Shown here piece after piece: positions 51,392 to 59,748 of a DNA stretch of 64,000 nt. The notes under the pieces are model-generated. The model had not been told where the DNA came from, made no database searches, and worked only from the letters and a program-made list of their open reading frames with translations. Position numbers and translations under genes: made by a program. Origin of the DNA: Clostridia bacterium (GTDB lineage Bacteria; Bacillota; Clostridia; Oscillospirales; CAG-272); assembly GCA_017447775.1 (NCBI GenBank), contig JAFSMU010000012.1:1-64000 (forward strand), given 5' to 3'. How positions within the stretch are numbered: position 1 is the stretch's first letter; each line of letters opens with the position of its first letter.

Positions 51392-54300
51392 ATGGGCTTT
51401 ACTACCGAACAACAGCAAGCAATTGAGGCGCGCGGCACTTCCATTTCGGTAAGCGCGGCGGCAGGCTCGGGCAAGACGACGGTAATGACGCGGCGCATCG
51501 TTGAGCGCGTGTGTCAGGGCGGGGACATAACCCGCATACTCGCCGTCACTTTCACGCGCGCGGCGGCGGCGCAGATACAGTCGGGCATTTCGCGCAAAAT
51601 GTCGGAAATGCTGGCGCTCGATCCGTCAAACTCACACATAGCGCGCCAGTCGCTCCTTGTCGGCGCGGCAAAAATAAGCACGATCCACAGCTTTTGCCTT
51701 GAAGTGATACGCGACAACTACTCAAATCTCGCCCTTCCCTCCGACTTTGCCCCCGCCGACGCGACGGCGCTTGATGTCCTTTCAAAAAAGATAATGGACG
51801 AGCTTATCGAGGACTACTTCGATAAACGCATCGTCGGCGAGTGTGCGATCGACGACTTCCCCCTTTTCGCCGACTCATTCGGCAGCGTAAAGAAGCTTGA
51901 CACACTCGGCGAAAACCTCATCGAAGTGTACGAAAAGCTCTCCTGCAAGGTGAAATTTCTCGACTCCATCGACGATTATATACAAATGTATAAAAATGTT
52001 GACGCAGACGATTTTTTCAGCAGTGGCGCGGGTATTGAGCTTAAACGCCACACCGTTGACATACTTGAATATTACGCTCGCATAATGCGGGATTTTTACG
52101 AATACATAACGGTAAATCCGAATTACAACAGCTACGCCTCAGCGATAAATCTCGTAAAATACGAGCTTGACTATCTCGAATCTGCGCTTGGCGCGGTAAA
52201 GAGCGGGCGCGACTATTTTGAAGTCGCAAAGCTGCTTTACACTTTCGATCCGCCGGCAAAACAGCTTTCTTTCGGCAAAAATCTTCCCGCCGACGCAAAG
52301 TACGAGTTTTTCAAAAACGAGAGGACGAGTTTCCGCGGAAAATTTGTCGGCACGCCGGCAAAGCCGTCGACGTTTGTTTCGGTATTCTACGACTTCAGCA
52401 AAGACGACCTTTGCCGTTACGCAAAAATGAGCGCCGATCTGCTTTGCGACCTCAAACGCTTCCTTTGCGAGTTTGACCGCCGCTTCAAAGCGGAGAAAAT
52501 ACGGCGCCACGCCATCAGTTTTTCCGATATGGAGCATTTTACGCTCGATATTTTGTGGGACAGGGAAAACGACTGCCCCAGCGCCGAGGCGCGCCGCATT
52601 TCCGACGGGCTTGACGAGATTTACGTCGACGAATATCAGGACACAAACGAGGTCCAGGACAAGATCTTCTCGCTGATCTCCCGCGAGGACAACCGCTTTT
52701 GCGTCGGCGACGTAAAGCAGAGCATTTACGCGTTCCGCGGGGCGCAGCCCGATATATTCAACAGAATGCTCGGCGCGGCAGACCAATATACGCCGTCGTA
52801 CAGCGGCAAAAACGCAAAGATATTCCTGTCAAAAAACTTCCGCTCGTCAGAGCAGATAATCACCTTCTGCAACTCGGTTTTCGAGGTCGTGATGAACGCG
52901 GGGGAGCAAATGTACTCAGCGTCGGAGCGGCTGAACGCGGCGCAGGGCAAATCCGCGATGGGCGACGTCGAGGTGGCGGCGTTTTCGGGGGAGGATTACA
53001 AACAAAAAGAGGCCGAATACGTCGCGCGCCGCATATCCGAGTACGTTTCATCGGGTATTAACCCCGGCGACATTGCGATATTGCTCCGCTCGTCGACTCG
53101 CGCGCCCGAATTTGAGGACGCGCTGAAAAAGTACGGCATTTCGTGCAAAAACACGATGGACAAGCGCTTTTTCGAGTTCCCCGAGGTTCTGACCGTCGTT
53201 TCCCTGCTCAGCGCGATCGACAACCCGTCGCGCGACGTTTACGTCGCGGCGGCGCTGAAAAGCCCGCTGTTCGGCGCGACGCTTGACGAGCTTATCCACA
53301 TAAGAAAAAGCGCGCCCGGCTCCCTTTACGACGCGGTGTGCGACTTCACGGAAAAAACGGGGCTCAAAAAAGGGCGGGAGTTCATCTCGTTCATTGAAAA
53401 ATACCGCGCGCTCTCGATGAGCCTTTCGTGCGACAAGCTAATCCGCAAAATTTATCTTGACACCGACGTTCTATCGATCTCAGTCGGTCAGAGTGATATG
53501 GAAAAAGAGGCGGCGCGCGCAAACCTTATTGCGCTATACGATTATTCCATCGCCTTTGCGCGCGGCGAGTACAAGACGCTTTACGACTTTATCACGCTTT
53601 TGTGGGACGCAATTGATGGCAAAAAGAAGATAAGCGTCGGCGGCGCGCAGTCGGCGGCGGTACAGCTTTCGACGATACACAACTCAAAAGGGCTTGAATA
53701 TAAAATATGCTTTGTCAGCGCCGCGGCAAGCACTTTTTCGGGCATGGACCTCAAAAAGAAGATCCTTATCAGCGACTCGATGATGGCGATGCGAATAGCC
53801 GACGGCTCGGGCGTCGGGCAGGTCATGACGCCGTACTGCGAGATCGCCCGCATACCGATACAGCGGCAAAGGCAGAACGAAGAGATGCGGCTGCTTTACG
53901 TCGCGCTGACGCGCGCAAAAGAAAAGCTGATCGTGACGTCGGCAAGCAAAGGCGAGCCTGACTTTTCCGACGGCGGCGAAAACGCGGCACAGCGCGCTTA
54001 CGCGTCGCCGTATATGCTTTATCAGATCACAAACTACATAAACTCCATCGCCATCGGGTGCGCGGGCAAAGGCACGTGCGTCTTTGAGTCAAACCCCGAT
54101 CCGTCCGACAGCGCACCGACGCTTGCGTATGACGAGGGCGACGATGAGATGACGCTTGTCGAGGCGCGGCGGTTAGTTTCCGAGCGGCTGTCGTTCAAGT
54201 ACCCATACGGCGCGCTTGTCGATATGCCGTCAAAGACGGCGGTGTCCGATCTTTTCCCCGGAATGCTCGACGATGACGGCGCCGCGCGCGACAATGATGA

Positions 54301-54907
54301 TGAAGAATCGTTCTCGCACGTTCCGCGCTTCATTTCGGAGCAGGACGACGAGAGCGCATCGCGGCGCGGCACGGCGACGCACACGTTTATGCAGTTCTTC
54401 GACTTTGACAGAGTCAAAAATCACGGCGTTAACGGCGAGATACGGTACCTTGTCGAGCAAAAGTTTTTATTTTGTGACGACGCGGAGCTGATAGACAAGC
54501 GCGCGCTTGAAAAATTCTTCTCATCCCCGCTCGCTCAAAAAATGAGAAATGCAAAGAGGATCTTTCGCGAAAAGCGCTTCATAATCGGGCTTGACGCTTC
54601 CCTGTTCACCGACGATGACGAGCTGAAAAAATCGCTTGACGGCGAGGAAATGCTCGTTCAGGGCGTTATCGACTGCGCCTTTGAGGACGAGGACGGCAAG
54701 ATCACCGTCGTCGACTACAAGACCGACCACTTCAAGCGCGGCACGCCGCGGGATGAGATCGAAAAGACGCTGATCTCGCGCCACTCGCGCCAGCTCGGGT
54801 ATTATAGAGAGGCGTGTCGGGCGATGTTCGGCGAGGTCGGGCACGTTTACGTTTATTCTTTCGCCATTGGCGACACTGTTGAAATTTTCGGAGGTTGTGA
54901 TGAGTAA
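51392..54907 (+). CDS. addA: ATP-dependent helicase/nuclease subunit A
   Basis: The 1171-residue protein is a UvrD-like helicase (SAAAGSGKTTVMTRRIVE Walker A, VDEYQDTNEVQ motif II, SKNFRSSEQII motif IV region, LLYVALTRAKEKLIV motif VI). It carries a C-terminal PD-(D/E)XK nuclease (GVIDCAFEDEDGKITVVDYKTD and RQLGYYREA). This order is that of AddA, which with AddB processes double-strand breaks and loads RecA. Its partner addB, normally directly upstream, is not in the window. The ATG at 51392 follows GGAGG. An internal ATACAAATGTAT lies at 51980. Confidence 0.93.
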   Translation: MGFTTEQQQAIEARGTSISVSAAAGSGKTTVMTRRIVERVCQGGDITRILAVTFTRAAAAQIQSGISRKMSEMLALDPSNSHIARQSLLVGAAKISTIHSFCLEVIRDNYSNLALPSDFAPADATALDVLSKKIMDELIEDYFDKRIVGECAIDDFPLFADSFGSVKKLDTLGENLIEVYEKLSCKVKFLDSIDDYIQMYKNVDADDFFSSGAGIELKRHTVDILEYYARIMRDFYEYITVNPNYNSYASAINLVKYELDYLESALGAVKSGRDYFEVAKLLYTFDPPAKQLSFGKNLPADAKYEFFKNERTSFRGKFVGTPAKPSTFVSVFYDFSKDDLCRYAKMSADLLCDLKRFLCEFDRRFKAEKIRRHAISFSDMEHFTLDILWDRENDCPSAEARRISDGLDEIYVDEYQDTNEVQDKIFSLISREDNRFCVGDVKQSIYAFRGAQPDIFNRMLGAADQYTPSYSGKNAKIFLSKNFRSSEQIITFCNSVFEVVMNAGEQMYSASERLNAAQGKSAMGDVEVAAFSGEDYKQKEAEYVARRISEYVSSGINPGDIAILLRSSTRAPEFEDALKKYGISCKNTMDKRFFEFPEVLTVVSLLSAIDNPSRDVYVAAALKSPLFGATLDELIHIRKSAPGSLYDAVCDFTEKTGLKKGREFISFIEKYRALSMSLSCDKLIRKIYLDTDVLSISVGQSDMEKEAARANLIALYDYSIAFARGEYKTLYDFITLLWDAIDGKKKISVGGAQSAAVQLSTIHNSKGLEYKICFVSAAASTFSGMDLKKKILISDSMMAMRIADGSGVGQVMTPYCEIARIPIQRQRQNEEMRLLYVALTRAKEKLIVTSASKGEPDFSDGGENAAQRAYASPYMLYQITNYINSIAIGCAGKGTCVFESNPDPSDSAPTLAYDEGDDEMTLVEARRLVSERLSFKYPYGALVDMPSKTAVSDLFPGMLDDDGAARDNDDEESFSHVPRFISEQDDESASRRGTATHTFMQFFDFDRVKNHGVNGEIRYLVEQKFLFCDDAELIDKRALEKFFSSPLAQKMRNAKRIFREKRFIIGLDASLFTDDDELKKSLDGEEMLVQGVIDCAFEDEDGKITVVDYKTDHFKRGTPRDEIEKTLISRHSRQLGYYREACRAMFGEVGHVYVYSFAIGDTVEIFGGCDE
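51980..51991. repeat. Palindrome ATACAAATGTAT inside addA
   Basis: A perfect copy of the recurrent 12-bp palindrome within an AT patch, encoding part of DDYIQMYKNV. Confidence 0.6.
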
Positions 54908-55382
54908 ATCAAAAAAATCGTATCTTGTTTATCTTTGGGCGCTTCTGCCGCTCGCGCTCGCGGGGCTGTATCTGCTGATGCTTGCGATAAACGCCGACCT
55001 CGGCGCGTTTTTGCAGCCGATAACAAAATTATCCGTTGTCGGCGTCCTGCTCTGCCTGCTCTCCGTATTCATAACGGGCTTTGCGGGATTTCGCTTTTCA
55101 AGAAACGGCAAGAGCTATCTTAAATCGGCGATAATATACTGCTCCGTTCCGCTTTTGTGCGCGCTTGCCTTCACGGTGATGCTCATTATCGGGCAGAGCG
55201 AGTCGGGCGCGGCGCTGACGACGCTCTTTATCGGGAACGGTATGATGCTTGCGGCGACTGACTATATTATGCTCATAATCGGCAAAACGTCGACGGCGAT
55301 AGAGGCTTACGCTTCCCTTGCGCTGACGGTGATATGCTTTACCGTCGGGTACGCATTCGGCACGACGAAAAAGAAAAAATAA
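54900..55382 (+). CDS. Four- to five-pass membrane protein, unknown function
   Basis: The 160-residue product has about four to five hydrophobic segments (LVYLWALLPLALAGLYLLML, LSVVGVLLCLLSVFITGFAG, IIYCSVPLLCALAFTVMLII, YASLALTVICFTVGYAFG) and basic ends. Its ATG overlaps the addA stop by 8 bases, after GGAGG, so it is translated with addA. I recognise no family. The coupling to addA may be historical only. Confidence 0.72.
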   Translation: MSKSKKSYLVYLWALLPLALAGLYLLMLAINADLGAFLQPITKLSVVGVLLCLLSVFITGFAGFRFSRNGKSYLKSAIIYCSVPLLCALAFTVMLIIGQSESGAALTTLFIGNGMMLAATDYIMLIIGKTSTAIEAYASLALTVICFTVGYAFGTTKKKK

Positions 55383-55385
55383 TTC

Positions 55386-55412
55386 ACACACATCCCTCCC
55401 CGGCATACTATA
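55386..55412 (+). promoter_or_regulatory. Sigma-K-like promoter before a cysteine-rich micropeptide
   Basis: AC at 55386-55387, a 16-bp gap and CATACTATA (55404-55412) match the sigma-K pattern AC-N16-17-CATANNNTA. No sigma-A -35 is evident. A CAGGTGAG/CTCGCCTG hairpin (55418-55438) follows. Confidence 0.45.
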
Positions 55413-55469
55413 TTAACAGGTGAGGAAAGCTCGCCTGATTTACGTAAATAATATAGGGAGGAAACTTTT

Positions 55470-55562
55470 GTGAATAACTGTCTTTGCAATCTTTTCGAGA
55501 ATAACAACTGTCTTTGGATCATACTCATCGCGCTTGTGATCCTTTGCTGCTGCAACGGTTAA
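55470..55562 (+). CDS. 30-residue cysteine-rich membrane micropeptide
   Basis: GTG at 55470 follows GGGAGG by 8 bases; TAA at 55560. The peptide (MNNCLCNLFENNNCLW..., then hydrophobic IILIALVIL, then CCCNG) has six cysteines, one hydrophobic stretch and an Asn-rich start. Short peptides of this kind occur in spore-formers as spore-surface or small membrane proteins, as far as I recall. A sigma-K-like promoter upstream agrees with a sporulation role. It is too short for routine gene finders. Confidence 0.6.
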   Translation: MNNCLCNLFENNNCLWIILIALVILCCCNG

Positions 55563-55585
55563 GATAGATTATCCGAAAGGACATA

Positions 55586-55617
55586 AAAAAAACGCTATGC
55601 ACCGCATAGCGTTTTTT
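55586..55617. terminator. Bidirectional terminator
   Basis: AACGCTATGC-ACC-GCATAGCGTT flanked by A and T runs, for the micropeptide and the convergent protease gene. Confidence 0.85.
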
Positions 55618-55629
55618 CATTATATTATC

Positions 55630-57690
55630 TTATCTTTCTTTCTTTTTGCGAATGAGCGCCGCCGTGCCGAGCGAGATAACCGATACGATCGCGCCGCCCG
55701 CAAGTACCGACGAACCGCAGCCCTTCTTTTCGGGAGCGGTCGTTCCCGTAGGCTCAGCCGTTGTGGGAGTTGGCGCCGCCGTGGGTTCCTCAGTGGGCGC
55801 CGCGGTGGGTTCCGTTGTGGGTGCCGCCGTGGGTTCAACGGTAGGCTCCGTCGTCGTGCCCTCCGTTGCCTCATCAAGCGTCTTTATCATACGCGTAAAG
55901 CTCGTCTTTTCGCCGTATGACGTTGTGATGTACATTCTTGCGTAGTACGTCGATGACGGCTCGAGGTTTTCAAACGTTACGGTGTCTTTGTCTGCCGCAA
56001 GGGGAAGCCTTACGACGTTCTCCGAAAAGTCGTTCTTTGTGGAGAGCATATATCCGTATTCGGTTACAGCCGCAAGGGAGATATCGTCGGCGGAGATGGA
56101 GCCCGACGCCGTTACGGACGTAGACTTTACATCATAGCTCATCGGTGCGACCATGCCCCTTGAGTCTATCGTGATCTTGACGCGCATCTCCTGACCGGGA
56201 GCGTCGAGCGGCTCAACGATGAGGTTGAAGTACTTTTCGCCGAGCCAGTTGTCGGGGTACGAGTTAAGGCCGTAATCTCCGTCCTCGGGCTGAAGGGGTG
56301 AACGGTAGTTCATCGATTCAAATTTGAGGTTGTGTTTCTTTGCCGCGCCCGCATAGAAGAACGGGTCGGCCGACGGAGTTGCCGACGGGATGCCGTAGAT
56401 GGTGTTGTTGTACGAGTGGCATACGACGATGCCGGGGTCGTGGTATTTGCCGTTGAACATATAGTTTGAGCAAGCCGTGCCCGACTGGAAGTATGCTCTG
56501 TTTGTCGTTTCGTCGATGTGCCATACGCAAATACCGCCCTCGCCCTTTTCGGTGAGGTTGCGCTCAAAGCTCTCTTTGAGGCGCAGCTCGATGAGGTAAT
56601 ACTCGTCGGGGTCGGGTGTGTTTACGCGCAGTACCTGGTATTTGCCCGTGCACGTTGAGTAAAGCGTGTACTCGCCCTCGCCGACGACGACCTCGTCAGC
56701 CCAGCCGAGATAAATCCTCTGATACGGATCGAGGTACGTCGGCGTTGAGCCGCGCCCGCCCGTGTCGGAAAGGCCGCTGTAGTTGCCGCTGCATTGGAGC
56801 GAGAACCAGTTGACAAACGGCCAAGGCGTCTTTGCCGCGCCGGACGCGCCGACCTTGCGGTCGTAGATATCTTCCGCGCCGAGGTTGTGGCAAAGTTCGT
56901 GCGCCGCGGTGCCTGTGTATTGAAGCTTGCCCTGCGTCGTGTATTCGCCCATGTTTGTGACGGCGCTGCCGTATCTTACGCCGTCAACAACGACGCTTGT
57001 GCCCTGCGATGTGCTCCAGACCGCAAAATAGCCGCGCGGGTAGTTTCCTTCGGATTTTCCCGTCGTTTCCTGCGAGGGGCCTGCGTTCATTATAACGATA
57101 AGCAGCTCCGTTGAGTCAAGCACGCCGTTGCCGTTCTTGTCGTATTTTGAGTAATCGACATAGTCGTCGGTCGCCGCGATGATGTTGTCTATCGTCTTAC
57201 GGCAGAACGCCTGACGTTCAGACTCGCTGCCCTTGTACTTTTTGGAGTACGCCGACGGGTGTATCTGGTTTATAACGACGTTGATGCAGCCGTCTTTTGT
57301 GTTCGTGTCTGCCGGTTTGTCGAGCTTCAGCGGCACAAAATAGAGCTTGCCGAGCGTCATCTCTTTGTAGAAGTTCGCAACGCTGTACCCTGTTCCGAAG
57401 AATTTATCGTAGTATGTATCAGCGGAAAGCTCAGCCCATTGTTCGCCGTAGTAGTCGTCCGCGGGATCGCGGTAAAGTTTGCCCGAATCGCCGGGGTTGA
57501 AGTCGTTTGTGCCGTTTCCGTTTGCATCGAAGCTTGCGCTGATGATAAGAAGCGGTATCTCGGTCGTCTCCGAGGCGGTGGCTCCAAGAAGTCCGTCGCC
57601 CGCGGCAAAAGCGTTTGCCGCAAGACCTAACGCCATCATTATCACCAAAACGAGCGCGATGACAGATCTTTTAAGTGTATTTTTCATCAT
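55630..57690 (-). CDS. Secreted M6-family metalloprotease with C-terminal anchor
   Basis: The 686-residue protein begins with a signal peptide (RSVIALVLVIMMALGLAANAFA). An M6-type (immune inhibitor A-like) protease domain has the zinc motif TAAHELCHNLGAEDIYD near residue 270. Then come a carbohydrate-binding-like region, a fibronectin-like region (ATVTASGSISADD... type) and a Thr/Pro/Glu spacer (TEPTAAPTEEPTAAPT). The end is KKGCGSSVLAGGAIVSV with a hydrophobic helix and RKKKER, a tripartite sorting-type tail with an invariant-looking GCGSS. It should sit on the cell surface. M6 enzymes degrade host proteins such as mucins or antimicrobial peptides. Two ATGs (57690, 57687) are possible; the ribosome spacing favours the second. 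Confidence 0.88.
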   Translation of the reverse strand: MMKNTLKRSVIALVLVIMMALGLAANAFAAGDGLLGATASETTEIPLLIISASFDANGNGTNDFNPGDSGKLYRDPADDYYGEQWAELSADTYYDKFFGTGYSVANFYKEMTLGKLYFVPLKLDKPADTNTKDGCINVVINQIHPSAYSKKYKGSESERQAFCRKTIDNIIAATDDYVDYSKYDKNGNGVLDSTELLIVIMNAGPSQETTGKSEGNYPRGYFAVWSTSQGTSVVVDGVRYGSAVTNMGEYTTQGKLQYTGTAAHELCHNLGAEDIYDRKVGASGAAKTPWPFVNWFSLQCSGNYSGLSDTGGRGSTPTYLDPYQRIYLGWADEVVVGEGEYTLYSTCTGKYQVLRVNTPDPDEYYLIELRLKESFERNLTEKGEGGICVWHIDETTNRAYFQSGTACSNYMFNGKYHDPGIVVCHSYNNTIYGIPSATPSADPFFYAGAAKKHNLKFESMNYRSPLQPEDGDYGLNSYPDNWLGEKYFNLIVEPLDAPGQEMRVKITIDSRGMVAPMSYDVKSTSVTASGSISADDISLAAVTEYGYMLSTKNDFSENVVRLPLAADKDTVTFENLEPSSTYYARMYITTSYGEKTSFTRMIKTLDEATEGTTTEPTVEPTAAPTTEPTAAPTEEPTAAPTPTTAEPTGTTAPEKKGCGSSVLAGGAIVSVISLGTAALIRKKKER

Positions 57691-57732
57691 AACTCCGTTC
57701 CGCCGCTGCGCGCGGCTTTGTTTTGTAAATAC

Positions 57733-57761
57733 ATTATACTACAACGGCGCGCAAAATGCAA
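57733..57761 (-). promoter_or_regulatory. Promoter of M6 protease gene
   Basis: The minus strand shows TTGCAT (57761-57756), 17 bp, TATAAT (57738-57733). Confidence 0.75.
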
Positions 57762-57807
57762 CTGCGGGCAAAAAAAATGTCGATTAAAATTTTTATTGCG
57801 ATTTTTG

Positions 57808-57836
57808 TTGATTTTGCCGTCAAAGTGGTGTATAAT
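57808..57836 (+). promoter_or_regulatory. Promoter of tmRNA gene
   Basis: TTGATT (57808-57813), 17 bp, TATAAT (57831-57836). Transcription should start a few bases before the mature 5' end at 57850. Confidence 0.8.
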
Positions 57837-57849
57837 AAGGATATCATAC

Positions 57850-58216
57850 GGGCCTGTACCGGTTTCGACGGGGATCTTGAAGTATGATAAGCGCGGCAAG
57901 CCGGGTAATCTTGTAAACTGCCCAAATTGTCAAAATAAACGACAAAAAAGAATTAGCAATGGCTGCCTGAACGGCAGTGCCGCGGCACTTTAGCCGCCCG
58001 TCCGCCCCTTGAGGATCACGGCAAGGGCTCGGGCGTCACTTAGTGATGAACGTGAGCGGTGAGTTCGCACTTGCAGCCGCCACGCACAAAAGCGCTACCG
58101 AAGCGTGAGCCTGTTTGTCGGCGCACGACGAGGGAAATCCAAACGACAAACTGCCCGCGGAGAAGTTCATACGGATGGCTTTTCGGACACGGGTTCGACT
58201 CCCGCCAGGTCCACCA
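57850..58216 (+). ncRNA. ssrA: Transfer-messenger RNA (tmRNA)
   Basis: The 5' end GGGCCTGTACCGGTTTCGAC and the 3' end GGTTCGACTCCCGCCAGGTCCACCA are the tRNA-like halves. GGGCCTG pairs with CAGGTCC, and the CCA end is encoded. The tag frame NDKKELAMAA lies at 57938-57967 with TGA at 57968. tmRNA rescues stalled ribosomes together with SmpB and marks the products for proteolysis. The 3' end is followed by a strong hairpin and duplicated fragments. Confidence 0.97.
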
Positions 58217-58291
58217 AAAAGGAAAAATATTGCGCCCGCTTGGGCGCTTTTCCTTTTTGGCGGACCTTTGGATGTGCGTCGGCGCGCCGCC
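58210..58291 (+). repeat. 82-bp direct repeat, copy A (tmRNA 3' end plus terminator)
   Basis: Begins with the last seven bases of the tmRNA gene (TCCACCA), includes the terminator hairpin and continues to GGCGCGCCGCC. It is identical base for base with copy B at 58434-58515. Confidence 0.92.
58217..58257 (+). terminator. Terminator of tmRNA gene
   Basis: AAAAAGGAAAA and TTTTCCTTTTT arms enclose an inner stem GCGCCC-GCTT-GGGCGC. Confidence 0.85.
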
Positions 58292-58297
58292 GCGGCG

Positions 58298-58348
58298 GAC
58301 GGGTGAGACTCCCGTGAGCAAGAAAAAACAGCCCGTGCGGCTGTTTTT
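58298..58348 (+). pseudogene. Degenerate tmRNA 3'-end fragment with own terminator
   Basis: CACGGGTTCGACTCCCGCCAG of ssrA is echoed as GACGGGTGAGACTCCCGTGAG at 58298-58318. A different hairpin, AAAAACAGCC-CGTGC-GGCTGTTTTT (58324-58348), follows. It looks like a decayed or excised integration end. Confidence 0.5.
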
Positions 58349-58413
58349 GCGACGCGATACGTCACAAAGCAATATTTTTTGAAGCGAGATTTTTCGAGCG
58401 CGCAAAAAATATA

Positions 58414-58440
58414 TGCGACTCCCGCGGCAGGCTTCCACCA
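58414..58440 (+). pseudogene. Second tmRNA 3'-end fragment (GCGACTCCCGC...TCCACCA)
   Basis: GCGACTCCCGCGGCAGGCTTCCACCA resembles the T-arm, acceptor and CCA end of ssrA with three inserted bases. It runs directly into repeat copy B. Confidence 0.6.
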
Positions 58441-58515
58441 AAAAGGAAAAATATTGCGCCCGCTTGGGCGCTTTTCCTTTTTGGCGGACCTTTGGATGTG
58501 CGTCGGCGCGCCGCC
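58434..58515 (+). repeat. 82-bp direct repeat, copy B
   Basis: Identical to 58210-58291, with a period of 224 bp, including the terminator hairpin. Perfect identity points to a recent duplication or an attachment-site event at the ssrA 3' end. Confidence 0.92.
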
Positions 58516-58531
58516 TTGCCCGAAATGATAC

Positions 58532-58560
58532 TTGCAATATACTCTTTTATATGGTATAAT
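58532..58560 (+). promoter_or_regulatory. Promoter of TetR-type gene
   Basis: TTGCAA (58532-58537), 17 bp, TATAAT (58555-58560). Confidence 0.75.
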
Positions 58561-58584
58561 TATTCCGAAAACCGATCTTGTGAG

Positions 58585-59139
58585 GTGATAAAACTGAAAC
58601 GTAAAACTGCAAAAGAAATCCTTGCCGAGTCATTCCGCGAGGTCGCTGAAAACAAAAATGTTGACAAAATAACAATTCAGGATATTGTCGATAACTGCGG
58701 GTATTCCCCGGCTACGTTTTACCGCAATTTTCATGATAAATACGACCTCATCGCCTGGGACTATACACGCGTCGTTGCAAAGATCATGGGACGTATCGGC
58801 GATAATTACACATGGAAGCAGACGCTTATCGACGGTGCAAACTGGTTTTGTACAGAAAAGGAACACCTGATTAACCTGTTTCGTCATACGTCGGGACATG
58901 ACTCATTTATCATGTATATGACGAAAATAAACTGCGACGCACTGAAAAAGCATATCCTTCTTTCGGACAGAAAAAAAGAGCTTACCGAAACGGAAGAGCT
59001 TCTTACGCGTGTGTATTGCCTGGGCACAGTAAACCTTACGTGCGAGTGGCTGTTGGGAATGCACAAGGCGTCGCCCGACGAGATCGCTGATATTTACGAA
59101 AAATCCGTGCCGACGCCGCTCCGAAAATATCTTTCTTAA
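58585..59139 (+). CDS. TetR/AcrR family regulator
   Basis: The product of about 184 residues has the TetR DNA-binding domain (KEILAESFREVAENKNVDKI, then IQDIVDNCGYSPATFYRNFHDKYDLI). A ligand-type helical C-terminus with Cys residues follows. The start is uncertain. GTG at 58585 overlaps the ribosome site; GAGGTGAT then stands 5 bases before CTG (58594), which would give LKRKTAKE, so a non-canonical CTG start is possible. A ferritin-like gene and a small wHTH gene follow after 145 bases with their own promoter. Confidence 0.85.
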   Translation: MIKLKRKTAKEILAESFREVAENKNVDKITIQDIVDNCGYSPATFYRNFHDKYDLIAWDYTRVVAKIMGRIGDNYTWKQTLIDGANWFCTEKEHLINLFRHTSGHDSFIMYMTKINCDALKKHILLSDRKKELTETEELLTRVYCLGTVNLTCEWLLGMHKASPDEIADIYEKSVPTPLRKYLS

Positions 59140-59198
59140 TCAAATGAGATAAAAAAGAGAAAATCTATCATAACGAAAGATAATATGATTCTTCATCA

Positions 59199-59226
59199 TT
59201 GAAAAGGTTTGTTGCGCCGGTATAAT
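59199..59226 (+). promoter_or_regulatory. Promoter of ferritin-like gene
   Basis: TTGAAA (59199-59204), 16 bp, TATAAT (59221-59226). Confidence 0.7.
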
Positions 59227-59284
59227 ATAATTGAACAAGCGCCCACCGCGGCGCGCAAAAAATACTTTTTTGGAGGAATCAACG

Positions 59285-59734
59285 ATGACAAAAATCGAAC
59301 TTTTACAAAGTTTTGCTAAGGGATGGTTTGGCAACTCCCAGCAGCATTCAATTCATGCACAGCTTCTCAAGGCTCGCGGCCTTAACAAGCTTGCGGACAA
59401 GATCATGGCCGAGTCTGACGAGGAATGGGAAGAGGCTAAAAAGGTCAACGAGCGTCTTATCGAACTTGGTGAAACTCCTGCCGTTACCGTGCAGGAATAT
59501 CCCGTGATTACCGATATCAAGGAAATGCTTGAATACGACTGCAAGGACTCTGCCGAGGCTTTGCCGATGATGTCAAAGTGCCTTTCAATGTTCGACGACG
59601 ATTATATAACAAGACATATGATCGAGCAGTTCATAATCGACGAGCAGGATCATTTCAACTGGGTAAAAGGTCATCTTTGCCTGATCGAACAGATCGGAAT
59701 TGAAAACTACATTATCGAAATGCTCGGTGAATGA
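59285..59734 (+). CDS. Ferritin-like diiron protein
   Basis: The 149-residue all-helical protein has a ferritin-like four-helix pattern with metal-ligand candidates: QQHSIHAQLLKARGL (first helix), ESDEEWEEAKKV, EYDCKDSAEALPM and QFIIDEQDHFNWVKGHL (ExxH). It is smaller than bacterioferritin and resembles ferritin-like domain proteins of Clostridia. It may store or detoxify iron, or reduce peroxides. GGAGG precedes the ATG. The gene lies between a TetR-type gene and a small wHTH gene. Confidence 0.82.
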   Translation: MTKIELLQSFAKGWFGNSQQHSIHAQLLKARGLNKLADKIMAESDEEWEEAKKVNERLIELGETPAVTVQEYPVITDIKEMLEYDCKDSAEALPMMSKCLSMFDDDYITRHMIEQFIIDEQDHFNWVKGHLCLIEQIGIENYIIEMLGE

Positions 59735-59748
59735 TAAGAGGTGCAAAA

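Noticed and set aside
58040-58537. ORFs on either strand across the tmRNA gene and the 82-bp repeats
   Set aside because: They overlap a structural RNA and terminators, and their Arg/Ser-rich translations arise from the repeat sequence.
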